Positions 1-10,160 of a DNA stretch of 64,000 nucleotides are shown in pieces. Origin of the DNA: Verpa conica (taxonomy: Eukaryota > Ascomycota > Pezizomycetes > Pezizales > Morchellaceae); the NCBI GenBank assembly GCA_033030425.1, contig JAUFSD010000003.1, positions 1 through 64,000 of the forward strand, in the 5' to 3' direction. Under the pieces are notes generated by a model. That model saw only the letters and a list, made by a program, of their open reading frames with translations. It searched no databases and had not been told where the DNA came from. Numbering within the stretch: position 1 is the stretch's first letter; each line of letters begins with the position of its first letter. The position numbers and the translations under genes were made by a program.

Positions 1-285
1 TCCAGCACCTAACTAAACCCTAACTAAACCCTAAACTAACCCTAACTAAACCCTAACTAAACCCTAAACTAACCCTAACTAAACCCTAAACTAACCCTAA
101 CTAACCCTAACTAAACCCTAAACTAACCCTAACTAACCCTAACTAAACTAACCCTAACTAAACCCTAACTAAACCCTAACTAAACCCTAACTAAACCCTA
201 AACTAACCCTAAACTAACCCTAACTAAACTAACCCTAAACTAACCCTAACTAAACCCTAAACTAACCCTAACTAAACCCTAAACT
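1..285. repeat. Telomeric repeat array (left chromosome end)
   Basis: C-rich repeats read from the first bases, as expected for the 5' strand of a left chromosome end. The unit is not a clean hexamer: CCCTAA alternates with CTAA or ACTAA, giving 10-11 bp units such as CCCTAACTAAA, CCCTAAACTAA and CCCTAACTAA (TTAGGG-TTAG on the other strand). Perfect hexamer runs are absent. The array stops near 285, where mixed sequence begins. Confidence 0.95.
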
Positions 286-1320
286 AACCACGCGCGAACC
301 ACAAAAAACACGCGGGTCCACGGGGTAACGGGGGGTGCCACGGGTTCTGTGGGTTTCCCACCTGGAGGTTTACCCCTGCGCAGGGCCAGCGCAAGAGAGG
401 GAGAAAGTCCCAGCAAAGGTGCGCCGAGAAAGAGACCGAGTGACAGCCCGTGACGCAAGCGAGAGAAGTACCAAGACAGCCAGAGAAGGGGCCCAGAGGC
501 GCCCAAGAAGTCACTGGACACACAGAGTACTGTCAGGGGGCGAGCCCAGAGAAAAACACCTAGACTCTAGTACTCAAAGAAAAAAAGCCGAGAAAAACCG
601 AGTGATATTTCATGACTCGTGCCAAAGCGCCCAGGGACAAAAGGCAAGCAGCGCCACAGCGAGTCTGACAGGCAGGCAGGTAGGGGGTGCTAGGGCAGAC
701 GTGGGGTCTCTGGCGCAGGGGGGTGGGGGTGGGGGTAGGGGCAGGGCGCAGGCGCAGGTTGCTGGCAGTCAGCGAACGCCTAGGGGAGAACCGTGCCGTG
801 GCGAGGGCCGAGGTCAGGGTGCCGAGAGAGATGTACCTGGACAGGCAAAAGTAAAGAAGAGAAGTTACAAGACATCAGCCCCACTGTCAGACAGGACCCA
901 CAAAGAAAAAAGACTACACTCCCTCACTCAAGACACGAAACCGCGACAAAAACCGAGTGATTTTCCATGACTCGCGCTGTCGCCCCCCCACCAAGCGCAG
1001 CAAGCAAGCTCTATATGCAGCGCTAACAGCGACTGCAGGCAGGCGGTGCTGGGGCAGACATGGGGTGCCTAGGGCAGGGACTTAGGGCGCAGGAGGGTAG
1101 GGTGGGGGTGGGTACGCATGCTAGCTCTTGTCGCAGTCAGGCCGAAGTCACGCCAATGAAGCGAGAACCGCGTTAAGCCGTTTTAGAGGAGCCTAGGTCC
1201 AGGTGCCGAGATAGAAGTGTCTGGACAAGGAAAGTGCATACAAAGGATCTCTGGACATCTAGACCATTGTCAAACAGTCCCCAGAGTGAAAGAAGACTGC
1301 ACCCCCCTACTTAAAAATCG
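286..1320. repeat. Subtelomeric diverged tandem repeat, ~360 bp unit
   Basis: Three related copies are visible. Each carries ACTGTCAG or ATTGTCAAACAG, then an A-rich stretch, then CCGAGTGAT..CATGACTCG (about 598 and 953, degenerate near 1335), followed by CAGGCAGGC..GGTGCT.GGGCAGACRTGGGG (about 670 and 1035). Spacing is roughly 355-380 bp. The open frame at 335-970 runs through this repeat, is rich in K, R and Q, has no recognisable domain and is not called as a gene. Confidence 0.8.
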
Positions 1321-2667
1321 AAATCGCGACATTTGACTGAATCGATATTCGTGATATCGATCATGGATCATACATGCATAATGCAAGCAGGCAAGCAAGC
1401 AGGCAATAGGCAAGCAAGCAAGCAAGCAGGCAGGCAGACAAGCAGGCGACGCCATAGAGACATCAGAGAGAGACTCCAGGCAGGCAGTGGTAGAGCACGT
1501 TGTTTCACAGGCCAACATGCACTGCATTGCTGCCGTACCAGAGCTGAGTGCTGGGGCAGCCAATACGCAAGACTGCATTGCGCGCCGCTGGGGTCCAGAG
1601 GCAAGCAAGGAAGTATCCGACCATGACCAGGTACATAGACAGAGAGAGCTGCACGCCACACCGTTCATCACTCTCTAGAAATAAAGGATATTACAGATAA
1701 ATATGACAAAGTCGCCAAAATCTCGCTCCCAGCCGAAAACCGCCATGGATCGGGCAGGTCCCACGGCTGCGCAGAAGCAACGTCTGCAGCAGGCGCCCAG
1801 GTAGGTGGGGGTAGGGCTGCAGCACCTGCAACACACTGCATGCTGTATTGGCATGATGTCACGGTCCGGGAAGTTGTTGTAGTTGACTTCACGCACAAGA
1901 CTTTGTATTGAGAATCTGACCATTCGTGGCACCACTAGATATGTCAATACCCAAAGGATTTGACCAGCCATGCTCTCATGTCATTATCTTATTATTCGCA
2001 CGGGTCCAAAGGCTTCTATTTTTATTGACTGGCCCATTACGGGGGCGAATGGGATTAGCACATGGGTAGTAAAAAAACTAACGACAGTTCAAAAGGGTTA
2101 GGGTGGTCTATTTTCTGTCGCGCGACAAGGCTCCGTATGTCCTGCGTGCTGTAATTGTTGTCGCCTCGACAAGAAGCAAGTGCCAGAGTCAAGAAAGCTG
2201 TCGAGCGACAGGCGCAAGAGGCAAGGAAGTATCCGACCATGACCAGGTACATAGACAGAGAGCTTGCGACGCGGCCGCACTGTCCGATTGTCACTCTCTA
2301 GAAATAAGCGATACACAGGCTGATGCCACAAAAGTCGCTGCAAAATCTCGCTCCCGGTACAGGCAGCCCGAAAGTGGCCATGTTATCGCCGAAGAGGGTC
2401 CCACCTGTACCCCATTGCCAAAGAAGCAATCGGCGTCTGGAGCAAGGGCCCAGGTAGCGGTGGCCGCAGCACCCGTGCCTACGGCCTATATTGGGTGGTC
2501 GAGTATGAGGGCTTGAGATGTGGTCACAAGTTGCTAGAAGGACTGGCCAAACATTGCTGAAGATTTCAGTATTGAGAATCTGACGGGCCCGTGGCACCAC
2601 TAGATATGTCAATACCTTAAAGTTGACGGGTCCGGGGCCATGTCTTGGCGGTCATTATCGATTATTT

Positions 2668-2707
2668 GACGGGTCCGGGGCTACTTCTATTTTTAGCCGG
2701 ACCCGTC
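2668..2707. repeat. Small hairpin in subtelomeric repeat
   Basis: GACGGGTCCGGGGC pairs with GCCGGACCCGTC across a T-rich loop. The left arm is also present as a direct repeat at 2625-2637. Confidence 0.7.
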
Positions 2708-2959
2708 CATTACGGGGGCGTAATGGGATTAGCATATGGGTAGGTAAAAAAAAACCTGTCGTGCGACAGTTCTGCTATAAAATAGGCGGCTTATTTTCTC
2801 GTCGTTGCGACAGGCTCTCGTAGGCCCTGGTGGTCAGAATTGTCGCCCGACAAGAAGCAGCCGCGTAGCTTGTCGGGCTAGAAAAGCTGTCGAGCGACAG
2901 GCAGCCACACCCAGCAAAGGCCTAGATAGCTGTCGGGCGACAACCAGGTACAGGCAGCA

Positions 2960-3320
2960 AAGTCCCCAGTTGCTGTCGAGCGACAAGAACCTGTACCCCC
3001 AATGCCACAAAAAGCTATCGCCCGACAAGAAGCAAGTGCCAGAGTTGTCAAGAAAAGCTGTCGAGCGACAGGCAGCCACACCCAGCAAAGGCCAGAGTTG
3101 TCAAGAAAAAGCCGTTTCCAGCGACAGGCAGCCACACCCAGCAAAAGCCTGCTGATACTTGGCGACAACCAGACTGGTGGCAGCAAAGTCCCCAGTTGCT
3201 GTCGAGCGACAAGAACCTGTACCCCCAATGCCACAAAAAGCTATCGCCCGACAAGAAGCAAGTGCCAGAGTTGTCAAATAAAGCTGTCCAGCGACAGGCA
3301 GCTGCACTCAGCAAAGGCAC
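2960..3320. repeat. Tandem duplication with ~226 bp period
   Basis: AGTCCCCAGTTGCTGTCGAG starts at 2961 and again at 3187, a 226 bp offset. Sequence after both copies stays alike through the CTGTACCCCCAATGCCAC and AAGCAAGTGCCAGAGTTGTC segments. The unit itself contains TGTCGnnCGACA dyads. Confidence 0.85.
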
Positions 3321-4124
3321 AGATAGCTACCGGACGACAATTTCTGAAATCTCAAGGAGGAGGAGGTTTCTGTCGCTCAACAGTAGGTAATAAGCACAAA
3401 AGCCCCGAAAGCTATCGGGCGACAGATAGCAGCAGCCCAGCGCAGGTCCAGTATGGTCGAGCGACAGAAGACTGCAGGCGTAGGAAGAGAGAACCTGTCG
3501 CCCGACAGCTATTATTGACGCCAACACTGGTCTTTTTGTCGGGCGACAGTTGACCCTAACCCAGGTCACATACCAGGAAAAAACCGTATAATCGAAATCG
3601 CGACATGGACCGAGTGATATCTCATGACTCATGAGACTGCGCAGGCAACAGGCAATAGGCAGGCAAGCAGGCGACGGCATGGAGACGTCAGAGAGGGACT
3701 CCAGGCAGCTAGGCAGGCTGCAAGGCGTCGCGCAGGTCAATATGCAGCACTGCATCCCGCGCCATGATCTGGGGCTCGGGGAGATCGGGCAACCTGCAGC
3801 AGTGTGCAGGTGAGAGGCAAGCGAGGAAGTACCCGACCATGTCCAGGTACACAGAGAGAGAGCTTGTGACCGCCAAGGCACTGTCTGATTGCCCATCTCT
3901 AGAAATAAAGATACACAAGAGATTACAAAAGTCGTCAAAATCTCGCTCCCAGCCGAAAACCCCCGTGGATCGAGCAGGTCCCACGGCTGCGCAGAAGAGC
4001 GACGTCTGCAGCAGGCGCCCAGGCAGGTGAGGTAGGGCTACAGCGCAGGCGAGTCTATATTGGGGGGTCTATGGGGGTTGATGGGGGTCTATTGATTGAG
4101 TAAATCGCACAATGGGAAAGATTG

Positions 4125-4151
4125 CACGGTAATACGGTGCGTATTACCGTG
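4125..4151. repeat. 27-nt near-perfect palindrome at repeat/unique boundary
   Basis: CACGGTAATACG is followed by GTG and then by its exact reverse complement. It lies just after the last subtelomeric block copy and about 430 bp before the first gene. Confidence 0.8.
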
Positions 4152-4577
4152 AAGCGTAGTGATAGGTAGGTAAAAAGGGTATAATGTAATAATCATAGCG
4201 TTTAACGGTTGCAAATTTGTGGGTCTATTCCCCTTTCTTTTCTCTATCAATTCCTACTTTCAGCGCCCGGAATACCCTAATATACCCAATACTGACATAA
4301 TCCGAAAGGCTTACTTTGCCGCCATTATAGTTGCCAAGCGAGTTGAGCCGCATCTAAAATCAACACCGTCCACTGCAGCGTCGCACGTCAAGACAACCTA
4401 TACGTGGATTGGTTTCCTTCATCACCACCCAAACACAGACATTGTCCTCAAGCGATATTCCGACCTCTCTTCCCTATTCCTTTCTGCAGTTATATCTCTC
4501 TATACCTACATCTTTTAGTCACCAGTCCCACCCTTCGAACTCGGGTCACTTGTCCCCTCCTCATCTCAGAGCTCAAT

Positions 4578-6074
4578 ATGTCAAGAGCTTTCACTGTAAA
4601 TGTTCAGACACCTGTTCCCCTAGCTCGCAGTCAGAGTTCTCTCGAGTCTGTCTTGTCGTTCGCTATGAACTCCCCGGAACCCTCCAACAAAGAAACTACT
4701 GAAGCAAGACTATTATATCACTTAATAGTTGAAGGCTGTAAGGAGGATAAGGTCCTCCTCTATACACCTAGTTATGAAAAAGAAATAAATCATTCCCATG
4801 TCTCTGGACGTGGTAGCGGAAGCGGCGATACCACACCGGAAGTCTCTCCTACCGGCGCGCATGGTGCCTGTGATACGACCGACCACGAGATACGCCTTGC
4901 CGAAGCCGGAACTAATGGGGGCCTCCCTGATGTGGACAAAGACTACCGGGATGAAAGCTCTGATGACAGTGATAATGTCTACCTGCATAAAATATACGAG
5001 TGCATCTGGGAGTACTGCCCTACGGAAGCTGGACGTGATAATATCACCCGTATGGTCCTTATAGCTCTGTTTGCTCAGAAATCAACTGCCTTTCACGAAC
5101 ACGAAACACGTTCGCTTACCACGATTCTACCCATTGCAAGGGGATATGCAGGCTACCGTGCTCAGGACCGGGAAAGAGTTAACAACATTCTAAAGCTTCT
5201 TGCAATCGAGCTCTTAGAGTGTTTCTTTGTCCCTTTAAAGGCGCAGGGAAAGTGCACTCCATCGGTTACATCACTCATCTCTCCTACTTCGCGCTCCGAG
5301 GCTGGGCAGCTACAAGGCACATCAACGCGTCTCTACAATTTAAGGAAGTTGATTCTCGCGCGCGAAGGCAATAGGTGTTGCGTCACTGGTCTTCATGATT
5401 CGGCAGTTCTAATAAAAATGAGAAGTAAAATTAGTAGGCAGGAGGCCCGAAAAAGACGCTGGCCGAAGGAAATGGTCACCGAAGCGGCACATATCATTCC
5501 CCATGCATTAAACATGATGGATGAGAATGGGACACTGTCAGAGCAGAAACATACTATCTGGCGTGTGATGAATATGTTCGACCCAGGAATTTCACAAATG
5601 CTTGAAGGGTCATCCATCGACACCCCAGGAAACGCCTTCCTTATCGTTCACCAACACCACCAGCTGTTTGGAAACCTTCGTGCCTACTTTGAAGAGATCG
5701 AAGGCGAGGCTAACACATACAACTTCCGATTCATAGACATTCTAGATGAGGAAGGTGTCATAGAAGATTTGCGACCAAAAAACCCAATCATATTCAGAAA
5801 CAACGAATCAACAGGGACACGCAGTTCTTTGCCGGCTAAACGGCTTCTCAGAATCCATCGTGCTTGTTGTTTAATCTTATACATGAGTGGCGCAGGAGAA
5901 TACGTTGATAATGTTTTGGGTGATATCGAGGACTTATCACTGCGTAGGGTTTTGGCGGCTGATGGGAGTAGTAACTTTGGAGTATTCCTAAGAGCTAGAG
6001 GAATTTGTGAGGAAACGGATGGCAGGTCTGCCGAACAATGGACTCAGACTACCGACGGTACACCGGTATTTTAG
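4578..6074 (+). CDS. HNH_2-type endonuclease domain protein
   Basis: A 498-residue single-exon reading frame, started at the ATG at 4578 because the upstream extension is low-complexity and reads like leader sequence. The N-terminal half (about residues 1-250) is acidic and unassigned. The C-terminal half resembles the fungal HNH_2 family (PF13391): a C-C-V-T-G turn near residue 267, the first histidine in EAAHIIPHA near 302-310, a conserved F-D-P/G-I segment near 335, and the N..H..H pair in NAFLIVHQHHQLF near 351-363. HNH domains bind a metal and cut nucleic acid; in these fungal proteins the target and cellular role are unknown. A second, differently arranged HNH protein lies at 33417. The call is firm for the fold and weak for activity. 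Confidence 0.8.
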   Translation: MSRAFTVNVQTPVPLARSQSSLESVLSFAMNSPEPSNKETTEARLLYHLIVEGCKEDKVLLYTPSYEKEINHSHVSGRGSGSGDTTPEVSPTGAHGACDTTDHEIRLAEAGTNGGLPDVDKDYRDESSDDSDNVYLHKIYECIWEYCPTEAGRDNITRMVLIALFAQKSTAFHEHETRSLTTILPIARGYAGYRAQDRERVNNILKLLAIELLECFFVPLKAQGKCTPSVTSLISPTSRSEAGQLQGTSTRLYNLRKLILAREGNRCCVTGLHDSAVLIKMRSKISRQEARKRRWPKEMVTEAAHIIPHALNMMDENGTLSEQKHTIWRVMNMFDPGISQMLEGSSIDTPGNAFLIVHQHHQLFGNLRAYFEEIEGEANTYNFRFIDILDEEGVIEDLRPKNPIIFRNNESTGTRSSLPAKRLLRIHRACCLILYMSGAGEYVDNVLGDIEDLSLRRVLAADGSSNFGVFLRARGICEETDGRSAEQWTQTTDGTPVF

Positions 6075-6703
6075 GCTATGATATTGTATAGGGACCAAAA
6101 TACCCGGTCACTCGCATAGCAACCAAGATCCCTATCCTAATGTGGTTTTTTCCTCCGCAACGCTACAGATTGATATTAGTGGATGGAATATAAACTATTA
6201 ATCTATTTATTCTTTATTTCACCTTTCATTCCCTATTTTTGTGTAGTGAAACTCATCTCAGGGCTTTAGCTACCTCAAAATGAAGTTTTATTTCAGTGCA
6301 AGCATAGTACGTACTGGCCTGTCAAAGCTTGAGAATCTCTGAGAGTATATTGAAAGGCCTTTAAGAATTTTATCAATAGTTTTAATGATTAATCGTGTCT
6401 AAATATGCGCTCAAAGATATACGATGTTACCCATAGTTAGGTCTACCAATTATTTATTTTATATTAATATAAGTGGACTCGGTTTGCTCGATAACTCATT
6501 AAATTCCTCTCAGTTAAGTCACGTGTGCATCTGTTTGCAAAGTACAAAGAGATAAAAGAACAAATAATTCCTACTATAGATCCCGCCAACACATCTTGGC
6601 TCTACCAATAGCCAGAGCCCCCAAGACTTACAAGAACTTGTTCCTCGGGCCAGAAAAAACAAAGACCATTTGCAAATACTCCCAATACAGAAGCTCGTCC
6701 ACT
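6075..6703. other. Intergenic, A/T-rich
   Basis: Separates two convergent genes. No convincing open frame, RNA gene or repeat is seen. Confidence 0.6.
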
Positions 6704-7991
6704 CTACTGCCCGCTTCCATTGTACAAAAAGAGGTCCGGGCTTCCTTCACCACCATCGATGATAGTTCCGGGGGTTGCAAGCTCCTTAAGACGAGCAGCA
6801 ACAGCACCGGGGCTGTCCAACTTCTCCTTCGAAATAAGGTACGCTGCAACACCAGAAATATGGGCACAGGCCATAGAGGTTCCGGTACTTTTATCGGTAT
6901 CCGTATCGCTCTTCGCTCCGCAGGATATAATATCAACCCCAGGGGCAAAGAGAGAAAGATGGGTGCCATAGTTGCTAATCATTGATCGAGTTCGAATATC
7001 ATCAACAGCACCTACGCAGATGGCGCTTTTAGCGGAAGCAGGGGATCTCACAGAGGCATCCGTAGCGTTATTCCCGGCAGAAACGACACATGTTAGACCC
7101 GCAGCGACGGCCGAATCAACCGCTTGATTAAATGCCTCGCTATAGGGACCACTCAAACTCATGTTTACGACTTCGGTAGATCAGCCTTGCGTGAAGCGAA
7201 TGATATCGTAAGGGATAGGGTACAAACCACTCATGGGCCCAGCGTTTTCCATGATCCATTGAAGGCCAGCCATAGTGCGGGCAGTTTCGCCTTTACCATT
7301 ATCATCGAAGATCTTGACGGATACAACTGTGGCTCGCCTAGCGATACCGTACTGTGAACCGACAACTGTACCACTTATGTGGGTTCCGTGGCCGTAAACG
7401 TCCGTGTCGCCGCTGCCTGGCACAAGGTTATGTCCATAGCTAGCCCGGCCAACCAAGTCAACATGAGTAATCCGAATCCCACTATCGAGAACGAAGATAA
7501 TGACATCGACACCAGCGGACTCATCAAAAACATAGACATCTTGGGGAGGCTTTGTTTGCCGGTGAGATATGGCACGCAGTCCCCACAATGTTGTGGCCGC
7601 AGAACCCTAATCACCAAGTCAGCTACTACCGTGGAGTCTGGATATTTTAATAAGAGCTTACAAATTCAGCTGGAACACTCTTAGGCTCAAAGAAAGAAGT
7701 GATTCTGGTGTTTGGCTCGATGTGGATGGTGTTCTTATGTGACTTGATCTGTGCGTATGCTGTGTCGTCAAAGACCCCAGCGAACCCTTTCAATCTCCCG
7801 AAGTTGAAGGTATGCTCAACAGGCTCGTCGTCAGAAAAGCCACGGCCAAGCCTGCCCTTACATCTTCTCTGCACATTCGCAGCCCATTTCAAGTTATCTT
7901 GAAATTCGCTCTCGGGGATCTTTTCATCTAAGAGGATGATGTACGAGTTAGGAATAATTTCTTCTGGGAGGGGGCTTTGTTGTAGGGCCAT
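6704..7991 (-). CDS. Subtilisin-family serine protease (S8) with I9 propeptide, no signal peptide
   Basis: Three exons, 7662-7991, 7228-7606 and 6704-7170, give 391 residues. Introns are 55 bp (GTAAGC..GATTAG) and 57 bp (GTTTGT..CTGAT..AAG). An in-frame TGA at 7181-7183 falls inside the second intron, at its branch site, so it is not a break. Residues about 15-105 resemble the inhibitor I9 propeptide. The catalytic triad is complete: Asp151 (VLDSG), His183 (GHGTH) and Ser335 (GTSMACAHISG), with oxyanion Asn270 (SAGNN). Length and the C-terminal end fit proteinase K-like enzymes. The N-terminus (MALQQSPLPEE) has no hydrophobic signal, unlike secreted fungal subtilisins, so the enzyme may stay in the cytosol. 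Subtilisin domains are known as effector modules of fungal NLR proteins; here it stands alone, about 18 kb from an NLR gene. Confidence 0.9.
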
Positions 7992-9561
7992 TGAGGATTA
8001 ATAATTGCAGACTATAGTGTTCGAAGTGTTTAATCTTAGGATGGGTTTTTCTAGGGGTAGAAATGTTCAGAAATGTTAAGAGATGTGGGCGAAATGAGAT
8101 CTAATATAGAATTCATACTTAGAATGATTACACAAATCAGAGCAGCGAGTTGGCTAGAAGAGAACTGGGTCATGGGAACACATATGATGCCGAATTTGTT
8201 TTGTGGTATGTCAATGATAAATATATTGAAGCATAGTTGCAGACGCGAGCCGACAACCTAGTATGATACCGGAAAGATTCCTTCCGACCCTATGAGCTAG
8301 AGCTTAGTCAAGTGTATAGATAACAGGCAAGTAGTTCTCACCCGCACTACCCTACGATTGGAGTCATTCTTTCAATAGATCACATTTTTCTAATAAGGTA
8401 AGTAGTGCTATACTATGCAGGTTGAAGGTCCGCGTGGTACCCAGTTTTGTGTAATGCCCCCAAAGAGAGTTCTTACAGCTTATCGCATCAAGTGCTGCAC
8501 CCCCAAAATGGTAATTTGATAATCACCCCACATGTTACACAGATTTCTATTTGTACACTCCACCCGCACTGTGTACGTGAGACACACATGGTAATACAAC
8601 ACTAACCTAGAATTGTAACTGCTTAAATAAAAAGGAAATAATTGAAAGTCCACCCCTTACAGAAGACAGCGTAGACGTATGAATAAACTGGCTTTACAAG
8701 ACCTATTGATAAAACATATTCCGATGCTGGATCAGGATTAATTCATGTATACTCAAGCCTAACAGTTGTATCTACTCAAAATGCTTCACTGGTTAAATAT
8801 ATACTCTATTGAGTTTCAGCTATGAATTATGAGAGAGAGTAATCACAGATTAAAGGTACCATGCAACTTCATCGACTGTCCATTCAATCAATCTATGCGA
8901 ACATGCATTAGGCTCCATACATTGAACGAACAGATCTAGAATGGAGGGGTCAGCCTGGAACCGCATGTTGTACAATGTGAGTATACTAACTATTTGTTGA
9001 AATCTTATCTCCGATAATCCTGGTCCCGGGATATACATCCCCGCAAAGCCGGAAAGGCGTGTCATAATGCAGATGTTGGGTTTAGCAAATGGGCGAAAGT
9101 GGAACACAAATTTCTAGGCGTGATCACAGTATCTATGGAAAATAACTACGCGGTTGTCTCTATTAGTAGACCAGCTACCTAGCTAGCGAAACTTGGAAAA
9201 TAATGAAAGCGAATATCAAATATAACGTGATACTATTGAGAAATAGTTGGACACCTAATGGTTCAGCATCTGATAGCAAACTATATGTCTCCTATTCCAC
9301 TGGAGCTTTGGTATTGTGGAGTTTCAGCAAAGTAGCCAGATTCGCAGTTCTTTATCATCAATTTGAATCCCTTAGTGTTTTTTATGTTTTCAACGCCTTA
9401 TATGTCTTAATCCTAGCTAGCTAACGAACAGTACTATCTCCCGCACCCAGAACTAATTCAAACATATCTATGCAATGCCCTTTAAGATTGCCCCCCTTTA
9501 GGTTACCCCCGAGTTACATCTTACTGCAAGTAAAAGCAACTAGTTTCTGTAAGCTAGATGA
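7992..9561. other. Gene-poor stretch
   Basis: Short open frames (for example 8850-9107 on the minus strand) have no recognisable motifs and no splice borders that extend them. I see nothing supportable here. Confidence 0.5.
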
Positions 9562-10066
9562 TCAAGCAACAGGTACATCACAATGGAGTTGAGTATACAA
9601 ACCTGTCAACGGATGTCCATCCTTCGAGAAAGGTCCAACCTCAGTAAAGACTTCATCTGGGTTGTCTGCTTTGAAGGTAGCCGTGTTAGGGTCCGACAAT
9701 GGGCATGCAATCTTGACCGTGACAATCACACGGCCACTGTCGAGATTAACCCCATAGGAGACGAATCCGCTAGAACCGTAGAACCCTAGTCAAATTAGCA
9801 TAAACTAATACCATAAATGTACTGAATTGGGTTTATGTACCGATTTTATCTCTGATACGCATGACTACAGAGAGAGTTCCTGCCCTGATGGCTTGGGGAG
9901 GTTCTCCAACCCACTCTCCAGTATCGGCACCAAACTTCTCGAGAGTGAGAGGCTTGTCGGTGAAGTCATTCTTGATTGTGAAGTAGCAAGAGTAGTCTGC
10001 GTCCGGATCATCTCCTTCTCCCTTCTTGCTCAGGACAACGATATTCTGGAGGGTACATTCAGACAT
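9562..10066 (-). CDS. Small beta-rich protein, possibly aegerolysin-like
   Basis: Two exons, 9841-10066 and 9562-9785, are joined by a 55 bp intron (GTACAT..GCTAAT..CTAG) with a phase-1 junction, giving 149 residues. There is no signal peptide or membrane segment. The sequence alternates polar and hydrophobic residues as beta-sandwich proteins do, with a Y-G-S-S-G-F segment near residue 77 and a C-P-L-S-D-P-N-T segment near 100. Length, the Gly/Ser-rich turn and the Cys-Pro..Asn-Thr segment recall aegerolysins (small fungal lipid-binding proteins, some of which form pores with a partner). The resemblance is from memory of the family pattern and is weak. No MACPF partner gene is seen in the window. 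A late GTTTGT..CTTACAG pair could give a different last few residues. Confidence 0.5.
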
Positions 10067-10152
10067 GGTTTGTGTTGTGTTATTCTTTGTATGAGTGATT
10101 GAATTGTAGGATGGTTTGTGTTTTTAACAACCTTGGGGCGAGAATACTCAGG

Positions 10153-10160
10153 CTTTATAG
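10153..10160 (-). promoter_or_regulatory. Possible TATA box for the gene at 9562-10066
   Basis: CTATAAAG on the minus strand lies about 90 bases before the start codon at 10066. Confidence 0.4.

Larger units (their letters stand above)
2116..3548. repeat. Array of TGTCGnnCGACA dyads
   Basis: The 12-mer TGTCG-NN-CGACA occurs exactly at 2116, 2199, 2757, 2841, 2888, 2931, 2974, 3059, 3200, 3496 and 3537, with centres CG, AG, TG, CC, AG, GG, AG, AG, AG, CC and GG. Several one- or two-mismatch versions lie between them (for example near 2798, 3016, 3241, 3410 and 3455). Intervening sequence is partly repeated and partly unrelated, so the dyad is better conserved than its surroundings. Confidence 0.85.
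1590..4075. repeat. Subtelomeric block present in three diverged copies
   Basis: A block containing AAGTATCCGACCATGACCAGG, then CTCTCTAGAAATAA, then AAATCTCGCTCCC, then CAGGCGCCCAGG-like sequence occurs near 1605-1830, 2218-2460 and 3815-4040. The first two copies continue into a shared tail (GTGGCACCACTAGATATGTC, then CATTACGGGGGCG and GGGATTAGCA) at about 1927-2075 and 2589-2745. The third copy lacks that tail. No gene is seen inside. Confidence 0.85.

Noticed and set aside
335..970. 211-codon open frame near the telomere
   Set aside because: It lies wholly in the diverged subtelomeric tandem, is biased to K/R/Q/G, and has no domain.
2116..3548. CRISPR-like array
   Set aside because: Units are inverted 12-mers with irregular spacing and related spacers in a eukaryotic subtelomere; no cas genes.
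3002..3553. 183-codon open frame in the dyad array
   Set aside because: The frame simply reads through repeated TGTCGnnCGACA sequence; the peptide is repetitive and matches nothing.
6596..6985. 129-codon plus-strand frame
   Set aside because: Antisense shadow of the subtilisin gene.
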